In this document: positions 8,388 to 17,457 of the stretch, piece after piece
How positions within the stretch are numbered: position 1 is the first letter of the stretch
Layout: every line of letters begins with the position of its first letter
Assembly: GCA_905234145.1 (NCBI GenBank)
Contig: CAJOGK010000026.1
Location: 1 to 44,840, forward strand
Length of the DNA: 44,840 nucleotides
Direction: 5' to 3'
Source: an uncultured Prevotella sp.
GTDB taxonomy: Bacteria > Bacteroidota > Bacteroidia > Bacteroidales > Bacteroidaceae
The notes under the pieces: model-generated
Told to the model about the DNA's origin: nothing
Seen by the model: only the letters and a program-made list of their open reading frames with translations
Databases searched by the model: none
Position numbers and translations under genes: made by a program

Positions 8388-9443
8388 CTATTCGTAATGT
8401 CTGATTCTAACGTCGATGCCGTCACCTTGGAGCTGTCCTGGGATGTCACTTAGGTCTGTCTGTCCGTAGTGATAGGGGAACACGACTTTTGGCTTGATGA
8501 TTTTCGCAGCCCTAATCAGCTGCGCAGGTGTCATCGTGTAGGGTTGGTTGCAAGGCAGGAAAGCAATGTCGATATCCTTGATGGCTGACATTTCTGGAAT
8601 GTCCTCCGTGTCGCCTGCAATGTAGACTCTCAGACCGTCAATGGTCAGGATGTAGCCATTGTCTCGTCCTTTGGGATGAAACTGTGTATGTCCCTCAGTA
8701 ATGTTATATGCAGGAACAGCCTCAATGGTAAAATCATTGGCTATCTGCAACTTATCGCCATTGGCCATCACCTCACCAGAACCATACATATCGGCACATC
8801 GCTTGTTAGTAATGAAGCGAGTTTTCTCGCCAGATAATATCTTGATGGCATCTTGGTTGAAGTGATCGCCGTGCTCGTGAGTCACCAAGAGATAATCCGC
8901 CTTGGGCATGGCGGTATAGTCTATTACCTTGTTGCCAAGCTTCGTCACAGGGTCGATTTCAATCTCCTTGCCGTCATACTGGATTCTGATGCTGGCATGT
9001 ACCAAGGCGTGGAACGTTACGGTCTTGCCGCTTTTGGTCTTGAAAACGTCCACCTCGTATGTCTCAGTAGTGGTGACAGGCTTCCCAGCTTCTTTCCACG
9101 CCAAGATACCGCCTTTAAGGTTCACGCACTTATAGCCGATGTCTGCCAGTTTCCCTGCTGCATTGGCAGAGCGGCGACCACTGCGGCAATAGATGGCAAT
9201 GGTCTTATCCATCGGCAGTTTTGCCTTGGCTTGCTCCATGAAGTCGCTCTGGAACTGGTCGATAAGAACGGCTCCTTTGATATGTCCTTCGGCAAACTCG
9301 TCGGCTTTCCTTACGTCGAGGATTACTACATTAGGGTCTGCAATCAATTCGGCAAACTCCTTTACTTCCATGTTCTCAAAGTTCTGGCTGCATGCTGTGT
9401 TAAGTCCGAGAGCAGCCAATAAGCAAGTCATAATCTTCTTCAT
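8388..9443 (-). CDS. Rhodanese / metallo-beta-lactamase fusion, exported
   Basis: This 351-residue protein starts with a lipoprotein-like signal (Cys18 in NTAC, an imperfect lipobox). Residues 25-120 are a rhodanese domain with active-site loop CRSGRR (Cys86). Residues 130-351 are an UPF0173-like metallo-beta-lactamase domain: THEHGDH (His189, His191, Asp193, His194), IAGDTED (Asp278) and PYHYGQ (His325). Known persulfide dioxygenase fusions place the lactamase domain first; here the order is reversed. A role in periplasmic sulfur transfer or hydrolysis of a small metabolite is possible but unproven. It is the first gene of a two-gene unit with the epimerase. Confidence 0.9.
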   Translation of the reverse strand: MKKIMTCLLAALGLNTACSQNFENMEVKEFAELIADPNVVILDVRKADEFAEGHIKGAVLIDQFQSDFMEQAKAKLPMDKTIAIYCRSGRRSANAAGKLADIGYKCVNLKGGILAWKEAGKPVTTTETYEVDVFKTKSGKTVTFHALVHASIRIQYDGKEIEIDPVTKLGNKVIDYTAMPKADYLLVTHEHGDHFNQDAIKILSGEKTRFITNKRCADMYGSGEVMANGDKLQIANDFTIEAVPAYNITEGHTQFHPKGRDNGYILTIDGLRVYIAGDTEDIPEMSAIKDIDIAFLPCNQPYTMTPAQLIRAAKIIKPKVVFPYHYGQTDLSDIPGQLQGDGIDVRIRHYE

Positions 9444-9476
9444 ATCCTAATATTTTTCATTTTTGTGATATGGCTA

Positions 9477-9484
9477 CAAAGATA
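9477..9484 (-). promoter_or_regulatory. -7 promoter box of rhodanese/MBL gene
   Basis: TATCTTTG on the minus strand, 33 nt upstream of the start at 9443. Confidence 0.6.
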
Positions 9485-9579
9485 CAAACTTTTTTGAAAG
9501 TAAGTAAGTTTTTTAGGATTTTTGAATCAACTTTTGTTAATAATTGGGCATAAAATTAGAAACTATTATCCTTTTTTCG

Positions 9580-9612
9580 TACCTTTACACGCAGATTTGA
9601 TATGTTTTGTGA
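9580..9612 (+). promoter_or_regulatory. Promoter -7 box and shared leader of the GNAT gene
   Basis: TACCTTTA (9580-9587) is a near-consensus -7 box. Five nt later AGATTTGATATGTTTTGTGA (9593-9612) matches 19 of 20 bases of the GH29 leader at 25026-25045, at the same distance from the box. A 10-codon upstream ORF (9602-9634) overlaps the GNAT start as ATGA. Confidence 0.5.
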
Positions 9613-9630
9613 TAAGATAGACCAGATTAT

Positions 9631-10092
9631 ATGATTAGAAAAGCTGAAAAAAGAGACATACCGAGTATCATTGAACTGCTGCATCAAGTGGACATGGTGC
9701 ATCACGTGATACGTCCTGACTTGTTCAAACCGAACACGACCAAGTATAATGAGCAAGAGCTCGAAGCCTTGCTCGGCAATGAAAACAAACCCATCTTCGT
9801 TTTTGAAGATGGAGAAGTTTTAGGCCATGCTTTCTGCATGATAACAGAAGTCAAGGATGACAAATTGCTTCAGGACATTAAGACGCTGTATATCGATGAT
9901 ATCTGCGTGGATGAAAAGGCTCGCGGCAAACATGTTGGAAAAGCGTTATATGAATATGTACGCGATTATGCCATAGCAATAGGCTGCAACAACATCACCT
10001 TGAATGTATGGGAGGGTAACGATCCTGCGTCAAGTTTCTATAGGAACATGGGCATGAAAGTTCAGAAAACAACAATGGAAATACTTTTATGA
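9631..10092 (+). CDS. GNAT family N-acetyltransferase
   Basis: The 153-residue protein has the GNAT fold: MIRKAEKRDIPSI at the start, the acetyl-CoA loop in VDEKARGKHVGKAL (about 92-105), and NVWEGNDPASSFYRNMGM near the end, the usual beta5-alpha4 motif. It transfers an acetyl group to an amine; substrate not predictable. Its last bases overlap the next gene as ATGA, so the two are translationally coupled. Confidence 0.9.
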   Translation: MIRKAEKRDIPSIIELLHQVDMVHHVIRPDLFKPNTTKYNEQELEALLGNENKPIFVFEDGEVLGHAFCMITEVKDDKLLQDIKTLYIDDICVDEKARGKHVGKALYEYVRDYAIAIGCNNITLNVWEGNDPASSFYRNMGMKVQKTTMEILL

Positions 10093-10718
10093 AGAAAATA
10101 CTGTTCCTACACGGATTCTATGCCAGTGGTCTGTGTATACCGGCAGTGGCGCTGCGCGAGGCTTTCGCGGGGCGTGCGGAGGTAATCACGCCCGACTTGC
10201 CGATGCATCCAAAGGAGGCGATTAGATTCATCCGCGAGTTGATAGAGGACGAACAGCCTGACCTCCTGATAGGCAACAGTTGTGGGGCGTTCTATGCTCA
10301 GATGGTTGCTCCCGTTGTGGGCATCCCAGCCTTGCTGGGCAATCCGCACTTCAGGATGACGGAGTTCCTGAAGCCACGTATTGGCGCGCATCAGTACAAG
10401 TCGCCACGAAAGGACGGCAAGCAGAACTTCGTCATTAATGAAGCCCTCATTGAGGAATTTGCCGAAATGGAGGCCATCCAGTTCTTAGACAAGCCAAGCG
10501 ACGAAGCCGAGCGTGATAACTGTCGCCCTGACTTCCAAGACCGTATATGGGGCTTGTTCGGCGAACAGGACACGCTGGCTCACTTTGAGCCACTCTTCTT
10601 GCAGCACTACAAACGCTCGTTCCACTTCCCAGGCGGACATACGCCTACGGCAGAGGAAGTCCGTAACTGGTATGTGCCATTGGCAGAAAAAATGTTAGGA
10701 CAAGCATCATCTCTTTAG
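10089..10718 (+). CDS. YqiA-like alpha/beta hydrolase
   Basis: This 209-residue protein resembles the YqiA/UPF0227 esterase family: LFLHGF near the start (oxyanion region), nucleophile elbow GNSCG (Ser64), and a C-terminal GGHTP with the likely catalytic His184. The charge-relay Asp is probably in FGEQDTLA (about 160). No signal peptide, so cytoplasmic. Coupled to the GNAT gene through an ATGA overlap. Substrate unknown. Confidence 0.8.
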   Translation: MKKILFLHGFYASGLCIPAVALREAFAGRAEVITPDLPMHPKEAIRFIRELIEDEQPDLLIGNSCGAFYAQMVAPVVGIPALLGNPHFRMTEFLKPRIGAHQYKSPRKDGKQNFVINEALIEEFAEMEAIQFLDKPSDEAERDNCRPDFQDRIWGLFGEQDTLAHFEPLFLQHYKRSFHFPGGHTPTAEEVRNWYVPLAEKMLGQASSL

Positions 10719-10759
10719 TCATTTTAGTATGAAGAGGGCTTTCTTAAGATGTTTCAGGC

Positions 10760-10792
10760 TATATTTGCCAATGAATTTAATAAGAATTGTGA
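10760..10792 (+). promoter_or_regulatory. Promoter -7 box and leader of the GH106 gene
   Basis: TATATTTG (10760-10767) is followed by a 25-nt leader (10768-10792) that matches 19 of 25 bases of the GH29 leader at 25021-25045. Confidence 0.6.
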
Positions 10793-10813
10793 TTTACTAC
10801 TTAAAAGAACTAT

Positions 10814-13800
10814 ATGATTATGAGAAAAATGTTATTCTGCCTTTTGATAATGTTTTGCGAGTGTAGCATCAATGCACAAGATCAGTGTTTTGAGAATCCG
10901 CCACAAGAGGCTCGCCCTTACGTGTGGTGGCATTGGCTTAATGGTAATACATCTAAAGACGGAATCCAAAAGGACTTGGAATGGATGAACCGCATCGGCA
11001 TTGCCGGTTTTCATCAGTTTGATGCTGGCGGTACAATGATGCAGGGTCTGCCACCCGTAGTGCCACAAACAACGTATCTGAGTGATGCTTGGAAAGAGAA
11101 CTTCGCCTACGCCATCCATCTGGCCGATTCGTTGGGCATGGAGGTGGGCATTGCCTCTGCACCAGGATGGAGCAGCACCGGTGGCCCTTGGGTAGAGCCC
11201 GCTGATGCGATGAAGAAACTCACCTGGCGCACATTGGAAGTGAAAGGTAATGGCAAGAGTCAGACACTGACACTACCCGAGCCATACAAGACGATCGGCC
11301 GTTTCCAGAATGTGAGTGCTGGCATTTATGCGCCCGTGTTTGAAAAGATGCCCCAGTGGTATCAGGACATTGCCGTGGTGGCCATAAAGGTGCCGGAGGC
11401 AGAAAAGAGCATGCAGGAACTCGGCGCCACCATCACTACCAGCGGTGGAAACTTCACCGTGGAGCAACTCACCAACGGTGATATCAACGACGGATCTGAA
11501 CTGGCCATTAATAAAGAAGGTACGCATGCGTGGATTCAATACAACTTTCCCGAGGCTGTAACCATCCGTTCTTTCACTTTAGTAGGCGGACAGGTGCAGG
11601 GACAGTTCGACCATAACCGAATCTACGACAATGCACTCCTATGCAGTCAGGACGGCAAGACTTGGACGGAGGTAATCCGTATACCTTCCTCTAATCTGGC
11701 ACAGATTACCGTGGACATCCCCGAAACCACCGCCAAGTACTTCCGCCTGACGGTAATCAATCCGCAGCCAGACTATAGTTTGGTCATATACGGCGCTCAG
11801 GTGGTGATACCCACAGGCACCCTCATCCATGAGTGGAAACTGAATACGGTATATAAGGTAAACCACGCTGAAGAAAAGGCTGGTTTCGCCTCGCCAGGAG
11901 ACCTGTTAAAACTCCCCACACCGACCACAGATGCTCCAGTACAAGAGACCATCGACCTGACCGATAAAGTGAAAGACGGTGTCCTTACGTGGAAAGCTCC
12001 TGCTGGCAAGTGGCGTATCTACCGCTTCGGTGCTTCCCTCACGGGTAAGCAGAACCATCCTGCTCCACCAGAAGCCACAGGTCTGGAGGTGGACAAACTG
12101 GATGCGGATGCCTGGAACCGCTATTTCCATACCTATTTAGATATGTATAAGGATGCTGCCAACGGTCTGTTAGGCGCGCGCGGCATACAGTATCTGATGA
12201 TTGACAGTTACGAGGCCGAACACATGACGTGGACGCCCAAGATGGAACTGGCTTTCAAAACCGCCAGAGGCTATGACCTAAGATTGTGGCTACCTGCCCT
12301 CACTGGTGAGATCATTGGTTCTTCCAAGGCCACTGAGGACTTCCTCTTCGACTGGCGGGAAACCATCGGCGAACTTTTTGCTGCCAATTACGACCGTGTG
12401 AACGACATCCTCCACGAATACGGGATGAAGGGTCGCTATACGGAAAGTCACGAGAATGCCCGTACCTTTGTGGGTGACGGTATGGATCCTAAGCGCACCG
12501 CTACCGTGCCGATGGCTGCCATCTGGACGGTAGGTGCCCAAGAAAGCATCCCTTATCAAGCCGATATCCGCGAATCGGCATCAACCGCCCATATCTACGG
12601 ACAGAACATCGTGGCTGGCGAAAGCTTCACCACCAACGGTATGCTGGGCGGTGCCTACACCTGGTATCCCGGCAATCTAAAGGAAGTGGCCGATGTGGCC
12701 CTGATGAGCGGTCTTAACCGTTTCTTTATCCACGAAAGCCCTCACCAGCCCTCCGATGACATCCGTCCTGGTCTGGGGCTTCTGATCTTTGGCCAATGGT
12801 TCAGCCGTCATGAGACGTGGGCAGAATATGCCAAGTACTGGCTAGACTATCTGGCCCGCAGCAGCTACTATCTGCAGGCTGGCCGCAATGTGGCCGATGT
12901 GCTCTGGTTCTATGGCGAAGACACCAACATTGCCATGACATACGCCAAGGCCCTGCCCGATGTGCCAGACAGCTATAACTATGATTTCTGCAGTCCGCAC
13001 GCCCTGCTCAACTGCATCTCGACTAAGGACTATAAGGTGATAGCCCTAGGAGAACATGCGCAGAATATGAGCATAGAAATACTCCGGAAACTGCATCAAT
13101 TGGTTTCTGAAGGCGTATTCCTCATTGGCAAGGAGCCAGTGAGTATGGCTGGGCGCAATGACAATGCCAAGGAGTTCGAAGATCTGAAAACCGACATCTG
13201 GCATACTGGCCGCACGAATGTATGGACTGGCAGCGTGGCCGAGGGACTCAAGCAATCTGGCGTGACTCCTGACTTCCAGAGTTCTGTTCCTGGCGTACGC
13301 TTTGTACATCGCATGGACGGCAACCGTAATATCTACTGGGTGCGCAACTTCAGTGGCAAGGAAGTGGATACGGATATCGTGCTCCGCGATGCCAAGGGCA
13401 CCCTTTCCGTGATGAATCCCGTCAATGGCAAGCCCGTTTATGGTGCGCTCAAGGACGGACGACTGCACTTAGGGGCCGATGATGCTCTGTTCATCGTCGC
13501 TGATCCCGCTGCCGCACCTCTGGCAGAACCCACACCTCTAATACCCGCTGGCGAAGTGGCTCTCGATGGTCCTTGGACGGTTTCCTTCGATGGTCAGGAT
13601 GCTCCTGAAGGCACCCGCACATGGCCGTCGCTATCCTCCCTCACGGCGTCTGACGAGCCAAACGTGAAGTATTTCTCTGGCACCGCCACCTATCAGAATA
13701 CTTTCACCCTGCCTAAGAAAAACCTGCCCGCAGGTCTCAGCATCAACCTCGGAGAAGTGGGACAGATGGCCGATATTTTCATCAATAGCGAACACGTGGA

Positions 13801-14044
13801 CTTCCTGTGGAAAGCCCCGTACAAGGTGAACTACGAAGGCCTGTTGAAGCCTGGTAAGAACACCATCGAAGTAAAGGTGATAAATACCTGGGTGAACCGC
13901 CTCATCGGCGATGGCCAGCCCGGCGTGGAGGGTCACAGCTTCACGCCCGTGGCCTTCTATGGCGTCAAGAGCCTCTCGCAGAATATGGGTACTCTCATCC
14001 CCTCCGGTCTGATGGGTCCAGTGCGTTTGGAAATTCTAAAATAA
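10814..14044 (+). CDS. GH106-like glycoside hydrolase (alpha-L-rhamnosidase type)
   Basis: A secreted 1076-residue enzyme; the first ~22 residues (ending CSINA-QD) are a signal peptide. FENPPQEARPYVWWHWLNGN and GIAGFHQFDAGG (about residues 25-75) are hallmarks of the GH106 family, whose characterised members remove alpha-L-rhamnose from pectin and other glycans. A discoidin-like insert (about 210-330) and a C-terminal beta-sandwich (about 920-1070, with YQNTFTLP and VKVINTWVNRLIGDG) match the multi-domain plan. Length fits the family. It has its own promoter after the YqiA-like gene and no SusC/SusD partner. Rhamnosidase specificity is by family only. Confidence 0.85.
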   Translation: MIMRKMLFCLLIMFCECSINAQDQCFENPPQEARPYVWWHWLNGNTSKDGIQKDLEWMNRIGIAGFHQFDAGGTMMQGLPPVVPQTTYLSDAWKENFAYAIHLADSLGMEVGIASAPGWSSTGGPWVEPADAMKKLTWRTLEVKGNGKSQTLTLPEPYKTIGRFQNVSAGIYAPVFEKMPQWYQDIAVVAIKVPEAEKSMQELGATITTSGGNFTVEQLTNGDINDGSELAINKEGTHAWIQYNFPEAVTIRSFTLVGGQVQGQFDHNRIYDNALLCSQDGKTWTEVIRIPSSNLAQITVDIPETTAKYFRLTVINPQPDYSLVIYGAQVVIPTGTLIHEWKLNTVYKVNHAEEKAGFASPGDLLKLPTPTTDAPVQETIDLTDKVKDGVLTWKAPAGKWRIYRFGASLTGKQNHPAPPEATGLEVDKLDADAWNRYFHTYLDMYKDAANGLLGARGIQYLMIDSYEAEHMTWTPKMELAFKTARGYDLRLWLPALTGEIIGSSKATEDFLFDWRETIGELFAANYDRVNDILHEYGMKGRYTESHENARTFVGDGMDPKRTATVPMAAIWTVGAQESIPYQADIRESASTAHIYGQNIVAGESFTTNGMLGGAYTWYPGNLKEVADVALMSGLNRFFIHESPHQPSDDIRPGLGLLIFGQWFSRHETWAEYAKYWLDYLARSSYYLQAGRNVADVLWFYGEDTNIAMTYAKALPDVPDSYNYDFCSPHALLNCISTKDYKVIALGEHAQNMSIEILRKLHQLVSEGVFLIGKEPVSMAGRNDNAKEFEDLKTDIWHTGRTNVWTGSVAEGLKQSGVTPDFQSSVPGVRFVHRMDGNRNIYWVRNFSGKEVDTDIVLRDAKGTLSVMNPVNGKPVYGALKDGRLHLGADDALFIVADPAAAPLAEPTPLIPAGEVALDGPWTVSFDGQDAPEGTRTWPSLSSLTASDEPNVKYFSGTATYQNTFTLPKKNLPAGLSINLGEVGQMADIFINSEHVDFLWKAPYKVNYEGLLKPGKNTIEVKVINTWVNRLIGDGQPGVEGHSFTPVAFYGVKSLSQNMGTLIPSGLMGPVRLEILK

Positions 14045-14127
14045 CTTAATGAGGTTTGATTGCTGCGCGAACTTGTCAACGTCATTGAAACGTATCTGCA
14101 GCGGCACCACTACGGAGCAACAAGATA

Positions 14128-14155
14128 GAGGGTGTGCCAAAATTGACACACCCTC
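14128..14155. terminator. Bidirectional terminator between GH106 and 73-aa gene
   Basis: GAGGGTGTG (14128-14136) and CACACCCTC (14147-14155) are perfect complements with a small inner CAA/TTG stem. It lies between convergent genes. Confidence 0.75.
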
Positions 14156-14182
14156 ACTTAAATTACGAATTTCAAAACAAAT

Positions 14183-14404
14183 CTACTCTGTGAGACCACG
14201 ATTCTTCATAGTGGCATTGAGCAGCGTCAGATAAGTATGCATCTGATTCGTGTTGAGAATGTAGCGCATCCACTTAACATCGTTGTCGATGGCACGCTTA
14301 ACCAATGCCTCACGGTCATTCTTCCCATACTGTGCAGCAAACATCAGCTCTGAAGCGAATGTGTGGTGAATGTTCTCAACAGCCTCCTTCTTTGTTAATT
14401 TCAC
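14183..14404 (-). CDS. Small conserved-type hypothetical protein
   Basis: A 73-residue, helical, charged protein (MKLTKKEAVENIHHTFASEL at the start) that I do not recognise as a named family. It has no signal peptide or membrane segment. It lies 43 nt behind the Crp/Fnr-like gene on the same strand and before a strong terminator, so it is probably co-transcribed with that regulator. Confidence 0.65.
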   Translation of the reverse strand: MKLTKKEAVENIHHTFASELMFAAQYGKNDREALVKRAIDNDVKWMRYILNTNQMHTYLTLLNATMKNRGLTE

Positions 14405-14447
14405 GTTAATTCGATGGGAGACGGAGCAGGCAACAGGGTGGAATTGT

Positions 14448-15101
14448 CTACAATTTCAGAATCTCTATTGTCTTGCCGTCAACGCGAATGACACCACTCT
14501 CCTGAAGTTCGTTAAGCGCACGTTGCAGGGAAAACTTTTGGATGCCGAAATGATCGGCCAGCTCCTGACGCGACATGGGGAGGATAATTGTGTTTGACTT
14601 TTGACGGCGTTGCTCCTCTTTCAAGAAGAAAATGATCTTATCGCGGACATTCAACAGAAGCATTCCCACCTTCTTAGTAAGTCCGGCTATCAGGTTTGAA
14701 AGAATAACGGCAAAATTCTTTGCCAGACGGGAATCAAGTTCGAGCAGTCGTTCAAAATCTGCCGACAGGATTCGCAATACCCTCGTGTTTGTCGTTGCCT
14801 GTACCGTTACAGGGTATCTGCGGTCTCGGGCAAAGAGGAATGCCGGTGCGAACATATTGCCTGCATGAAAGGTTGACATACGGATATAGCGGTCAGAGGT
14901 ACTTTCAAGATAAGCGACCACCTCACCTTCTATTAAGATGTTTGCATGAAGACAATCCTCACCGGTAACAAAAAGAAAGTCACCTTTATATAAACGTATC
15001 ACACGATAACGAATAGCGTGCATCAAATCTATGATCTCGTTATCGGTAAGTCCTTCAAAAAGCGGACACTTGCGAATGCCCTCAAGCGTATCTATATCCA
15101 T
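14448..15101 (-). CDS. Crp/Fnr family transcription regulator (HcpR-like candidate)
   Basis: The protein is 217 aa from the ATG at 15101; the upstream ATG at 15128 lies on the far side of the -7 box and is unlikely. Residues 15-120 are a cyclic-nucleotide-binding-like beta-roll, residues 145-217 a Crp-type winged helix (SRQELADHFGIQKFSLQRAL). No Fnr-type cysteine cluster is present. Divergent placement from nrfHA suggests that it controls nitrite reduction; Bacteroidetes HcpR regulators have a related job in nitrosative stress. The direct target is inferred from position. Confidence 0.85.
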   Translation of the reverse strand: MDIDTLEGIRKCPLFEGLTDNEIIDLMHAIRYRVIRLYKGDFLFVTGEDCLHANILIEGEVVAYLESTSDRYIRMSTFHAGNMFAPAFLFARDRRYPVTVQATTNTRVLRILSADFERLLELDSRLAKNFAVILSNLIAGLTKKVGMLLLNVRDKIIFFLKEEQRRQKSNTIILPMSRQELADHFGIQKFSLQRALNELQESGVIRVDGKTIEILKL

Positions 15102-15109
15102 AATTGATG

Positions 15110-15117
15110 CAAAGATA
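15110..15117 (-). promoter_or_regulatory. -7 box of Crp/Fnr gene, nearly leaderless
   Basis: TATCTTTG on the minus strand ends 8 nt from the start codon at 15101, so the transcript would have almost no 5' leader. Confidence 0.55.
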
Positions 15118-15203
15118 AAGATAATCAACTAATTATCCTTAAAATTAACACATTTTATACAACCATGGCACATTTGTTACCAGTCCCTATCCCCATTTAT
15201 GAG

Positions 15204-15211
15204 TATATTTG
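15204..15211 (+). promoter_or_regulatory. -7 promoter box of nrfHA operon
   Basis: TATATTTG lies 19 nt upstream of the nrfH ATG at 15231 and rules out the earlier in-frame ATG at 15165. Confidence 0.6.
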
Positions 15212-15230
15212 CGACCTAAAACCTGTTGAA

Positions 15231-15818
15231 ATGAACGTTGGAGAGAAAAAGAAGATAGGATTGATTGTGATGGCGGGCGTTATTTGCGGCCTTGGCGGAT
15301 TGTTTATGTATCTGCTCAGGGCGCATACCTATTTTATAGGTGACAACCCGTCGGCCTGCGTCAACTGCCACATCATGACACCTTATTATGCTACATGGAG
15401 CCACTCGTCGCACGGACGCATCGACAACCAAAAGAATGGTGCCACCTGCAACGACTGTCACGTGCCCCATCAGAACCTGGCCGTTTATTACGGTTTCAAG
15501 GCGGTTGACGGCTTGAAGCATACGGCATATTTTGTGGGCCACATGGAACATCAGGCCATTAAGGCCGAGACGCTGACGGGACAGGTGGTGATGGACAACT
15601 GCATCCGCTGTCACGAGCAATTGAACACTGAGTTTGTAAAGACGGGCCGTATGGGCTATATGACCCAGCAGGCTCAGGGTGGTAAGGTATGCTGGGACTG
15701 TCATCGCAACGTACCCCACGGCGGCATGAACTCGCTGATGGCGACACCAGGAGCCGAAGGCGTCACACCGCTGCCACCGTCTCCCGTGCCAGATTGGCTG
15801 CAGAAGATGATGAACTAA
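15231..15818 (+). CDS. nrfH: NrfH, membrane-anchored tetraheme quinol dehydrogenase
   Basis: NrfH oxidises menaquinol and passes electrons to NrfA. The 195-residue protein has one N-terminal transmembrane helix (about 9-30) and four CxxCH heme sites at residues 43-47, 73-77, 124-128 and 154-158, the expected number. Length matches the NapC/NirT-type NrfH family. The ATG at 15231 follows the -7 box. nrfA follows after a gap that contains an ACGGATT repeat. Confidence 0.95.
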   Translation: MNVGEKKKIGLIVMAGVICGLGGLFMYLLRAHTYFIGDNPSACVNCHIMTPYYATWSHSSHGRIDNQKNGATCNDCHVPHQNLAVYYGFKAVDGLKHTAYFVGHMEHQAIKAETLTGQVVMDNCIRCHEQLNTEFVKTGRMGYMTQQAQGGKVCWDCHRNVPHGGMNSLMATPGAEGVTPLPPSPVPDWLQKMMN

Positions 15819-15849
15819 ACAACGGATTAAACGGATTTTACGGATTAAG
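15819..15849 (+). repeat. ACGGATT tandem-word element, single arm (nrfH-nrfA gap)
   Basis: ACAACGGATT followed by two more ACGGATT words with 2-nt spacers (AA, TT), beginning inside the end of nrfH. Same orientation relative to transcription as the copies at 19265, 36892 and 42806. Confidence 0.8.
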
Positions 15850-15872
15850 CAAACAATATAAAACGAAATATT

Positions 15873-17420
15873 ATGGCTAAGCAATTGAAACAATGGCAAG
15901 GTTGGATTCTCTTCGGAGGATCGATGGCAGTGGTCTTTATCTTGGGACTGCTCGTTTCGTCGCTAATGGAGCGCAGGGCCGAGGTGGCCAGCGTGTTTAA
16001 CAACAAGCGCACCGTGTTTGAGGACTCGATAGTGGCACAGAACGAGAAGTTCAAGGCCGACTATCCGCGTGAGTACGAGACATGGGCGATGACGGAGGAC
16101 ACCACATTTAAGTCGAAATACAACTCGTCGCAGGAGGTGGATGTACTCGAACAGCGTCCTGAGATGGTGGTGCTGTGGGCTGGTTACGCCTTTTCGCGCC
16201 ACTACAACACGCCTCGCGGTCACAAACACGCCCTGGAGGATATGCGCAAGATTCTGCGTACAGGCAACCCTGGCATCCAGATTACGCCCGACTCCATCGC
16301 TGCCGATATGCAGCCCGCTACCTGTTGGACGTGTAAAGGACCTGATGTGCCTCGCATGATGCGTGAGCTCAGCAGCTCGAAGTCTGTGATGGATCCCGCC
16401 AACTTCTACGCCAAGAAGTGGAGCGAGCTGGGTGCCGAAGAAGTAAATACCATCGGATGCTCCGACTGTCACGATGCCCGCACGATGGATCTGCGCCCTG
16501 CCCGTCCTGCCCTCTACGAGGCTTTTGCCCGTCGCGGTCTGGATGTGAAGAACGCCACCCATCAGGAGATGCGCTCGCTGGTGTGCGCCCAGTGCCACGT
16601 GGAGTACTATTTCATCAAGCCTAACGACCCAAACAATCCTGGCAAGGCCAACTACCTGATGTTCCCGCACGACAAGGGCCTGACTTGCGAAACTGCTGAG
16701 GAGTACTACGACGAGATTGGTTTCTACGACTATATCCATCCGCTGTCGAAGACCAAGATCCTGAAGGCTCAGCATCCTGGATGGGAGATGTCGCAGCAGG
16801 GCATCCACGCCCAGCGCGGTGTGTCGTGTGCCGACTGTCACATGCCGTATAAGCAGGAGGGCGGTGTGAAGTTCAGCGACCACCAGATTCAATCACCGTT
16901 GGCCAAGATCGACCGCACCTGCCAGACCTGCCACCGTCAGGATGCCGAGGTACTGCGCCAGAATGTCTATGAGCGTCAGGAGAAGTGCAACGAGGTGCGC
17001 AACCGTGCCGAGCAGGAGCTGGCCCGTGCCCACTTCGAGGCGAAGTTCATCATCGACAAGGGAGCTACAGAGGCTGAGATGGCTCCCATCCAGGCCCTGC
17101 TCCGCAAGAGTCAGTGGCGTTGGGACTATGCCATCGCCTCGCATGGTGCTACCTTCCATGCACCGCAGGAGGTCACTCGCCTACTCTCTCACTCTGTTGA
17201 CTATGCCCAGCAGGCCCGCTTGCTTATTGCCCGTGTCGCTGCTAAGTATGGACATACCGAAGCCATCCCAGTGCCCGACTATAGCACCAAGGCCAAGGCT
17301 CAGGCTGCTATCGGTCTCGACATGAAGACCTTGAACGAGAACAAGCAAAGGTTCTTGCAGGAAATCGAGCCCAAATGGATTGAGGAAGCAAAGAAAAACG
17401 GCAAATTAATTGAAATCTAA
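15873..17420 (+). CDS. nrfA: NrfA, pentaheme ammonia-forming nitrite reductase
   Basis: NrfA reduces nitrite to ammonium by six electrons in the periplasm. The 515-residue protein has the active-site heme motif CWTCK (151-155), with Lys as the proximal ligand, and four CxxCH sites (196-200, 238-242, 319-323, 350-354). An uncleaved-looking N-terminal hydrophobic segment (about 11-31) exports it. GHKHALEDM and the SQWRWDYAIASHG C-terminal helix agree with the family. It is followed by two cytochrome c assembly genes that would attach its hemes. Confidence 0.96.
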   Translation: MAKQLKQWQGWILFGGSMAVVFILGLLVSSLMERRAEVASVFNNKRTVFEDSIVAQNEKFKADYPREYETWAMTEDTTFKSKYNSSQEVDVLEQRPEMVVLWAGYAFSRHYNTPRGHKHALEDMRKILRTGNPGIQITPDSIAADMQPATCWTCKGPDVPRMMRELSSSKSVMDPANFYAKKWSELGAEEVNTIGCSDCHDARTMDLRPARPALYEAFARRGLDVKNATHQEMRSLVCAQCHVEYYFIKPNDPNNPGKANYLMFPHDKGLTCETAEEYYDEIGFYDYIHPLSKTKILKAQHPGWEMSQQGIHAQRGVSCADCHMPYKQEGGVKFSDHQIQSPLAKIDRTCQTCHRQDAEVLRQNVYERQEKCNEVRNRAEQELARAHFEAKFIIDKGATEAEMAPIQALLRKSQWRWDYAIASHGATFHAPQEVTRLLSHSVDYAQQARLLIARVAAKYGHTEAIPVPDYSTKAKAQAAIGLDMKTLNENKQRFLQEIEPKWIEEAKKNGKLIEI

Positions 17421-17431
17421 GATTTTTGTTG

Positions 17432-17439
17432 TATCTTTG
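17432..17439 (+). promoter_or_regulatory. Internal -7 box before ccs1
   Basis: TATCTTTG lies just after the nrfA stop, 18 nt before the ATG at 17458. It suggests that the assembly genes can be transcribed separately and argues against the 17410 start. Confidence 0.55.
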
Positions 17440-17457
17440 CAGCAAATTTCTTTGGAT

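Noticed and set aside
15097..15130. Fnr/Crp operator between regulator and nrfH (TTGAT and ATCAA half-sites)
   Set aside because: The half-sites are 14-15 nt apart, too far for a classical Fnr box; not listed as a feature.
15963..16892. 309-codon minus-strand open frame
   Set aside because: Antisense to nrfA with its five heme motifs.
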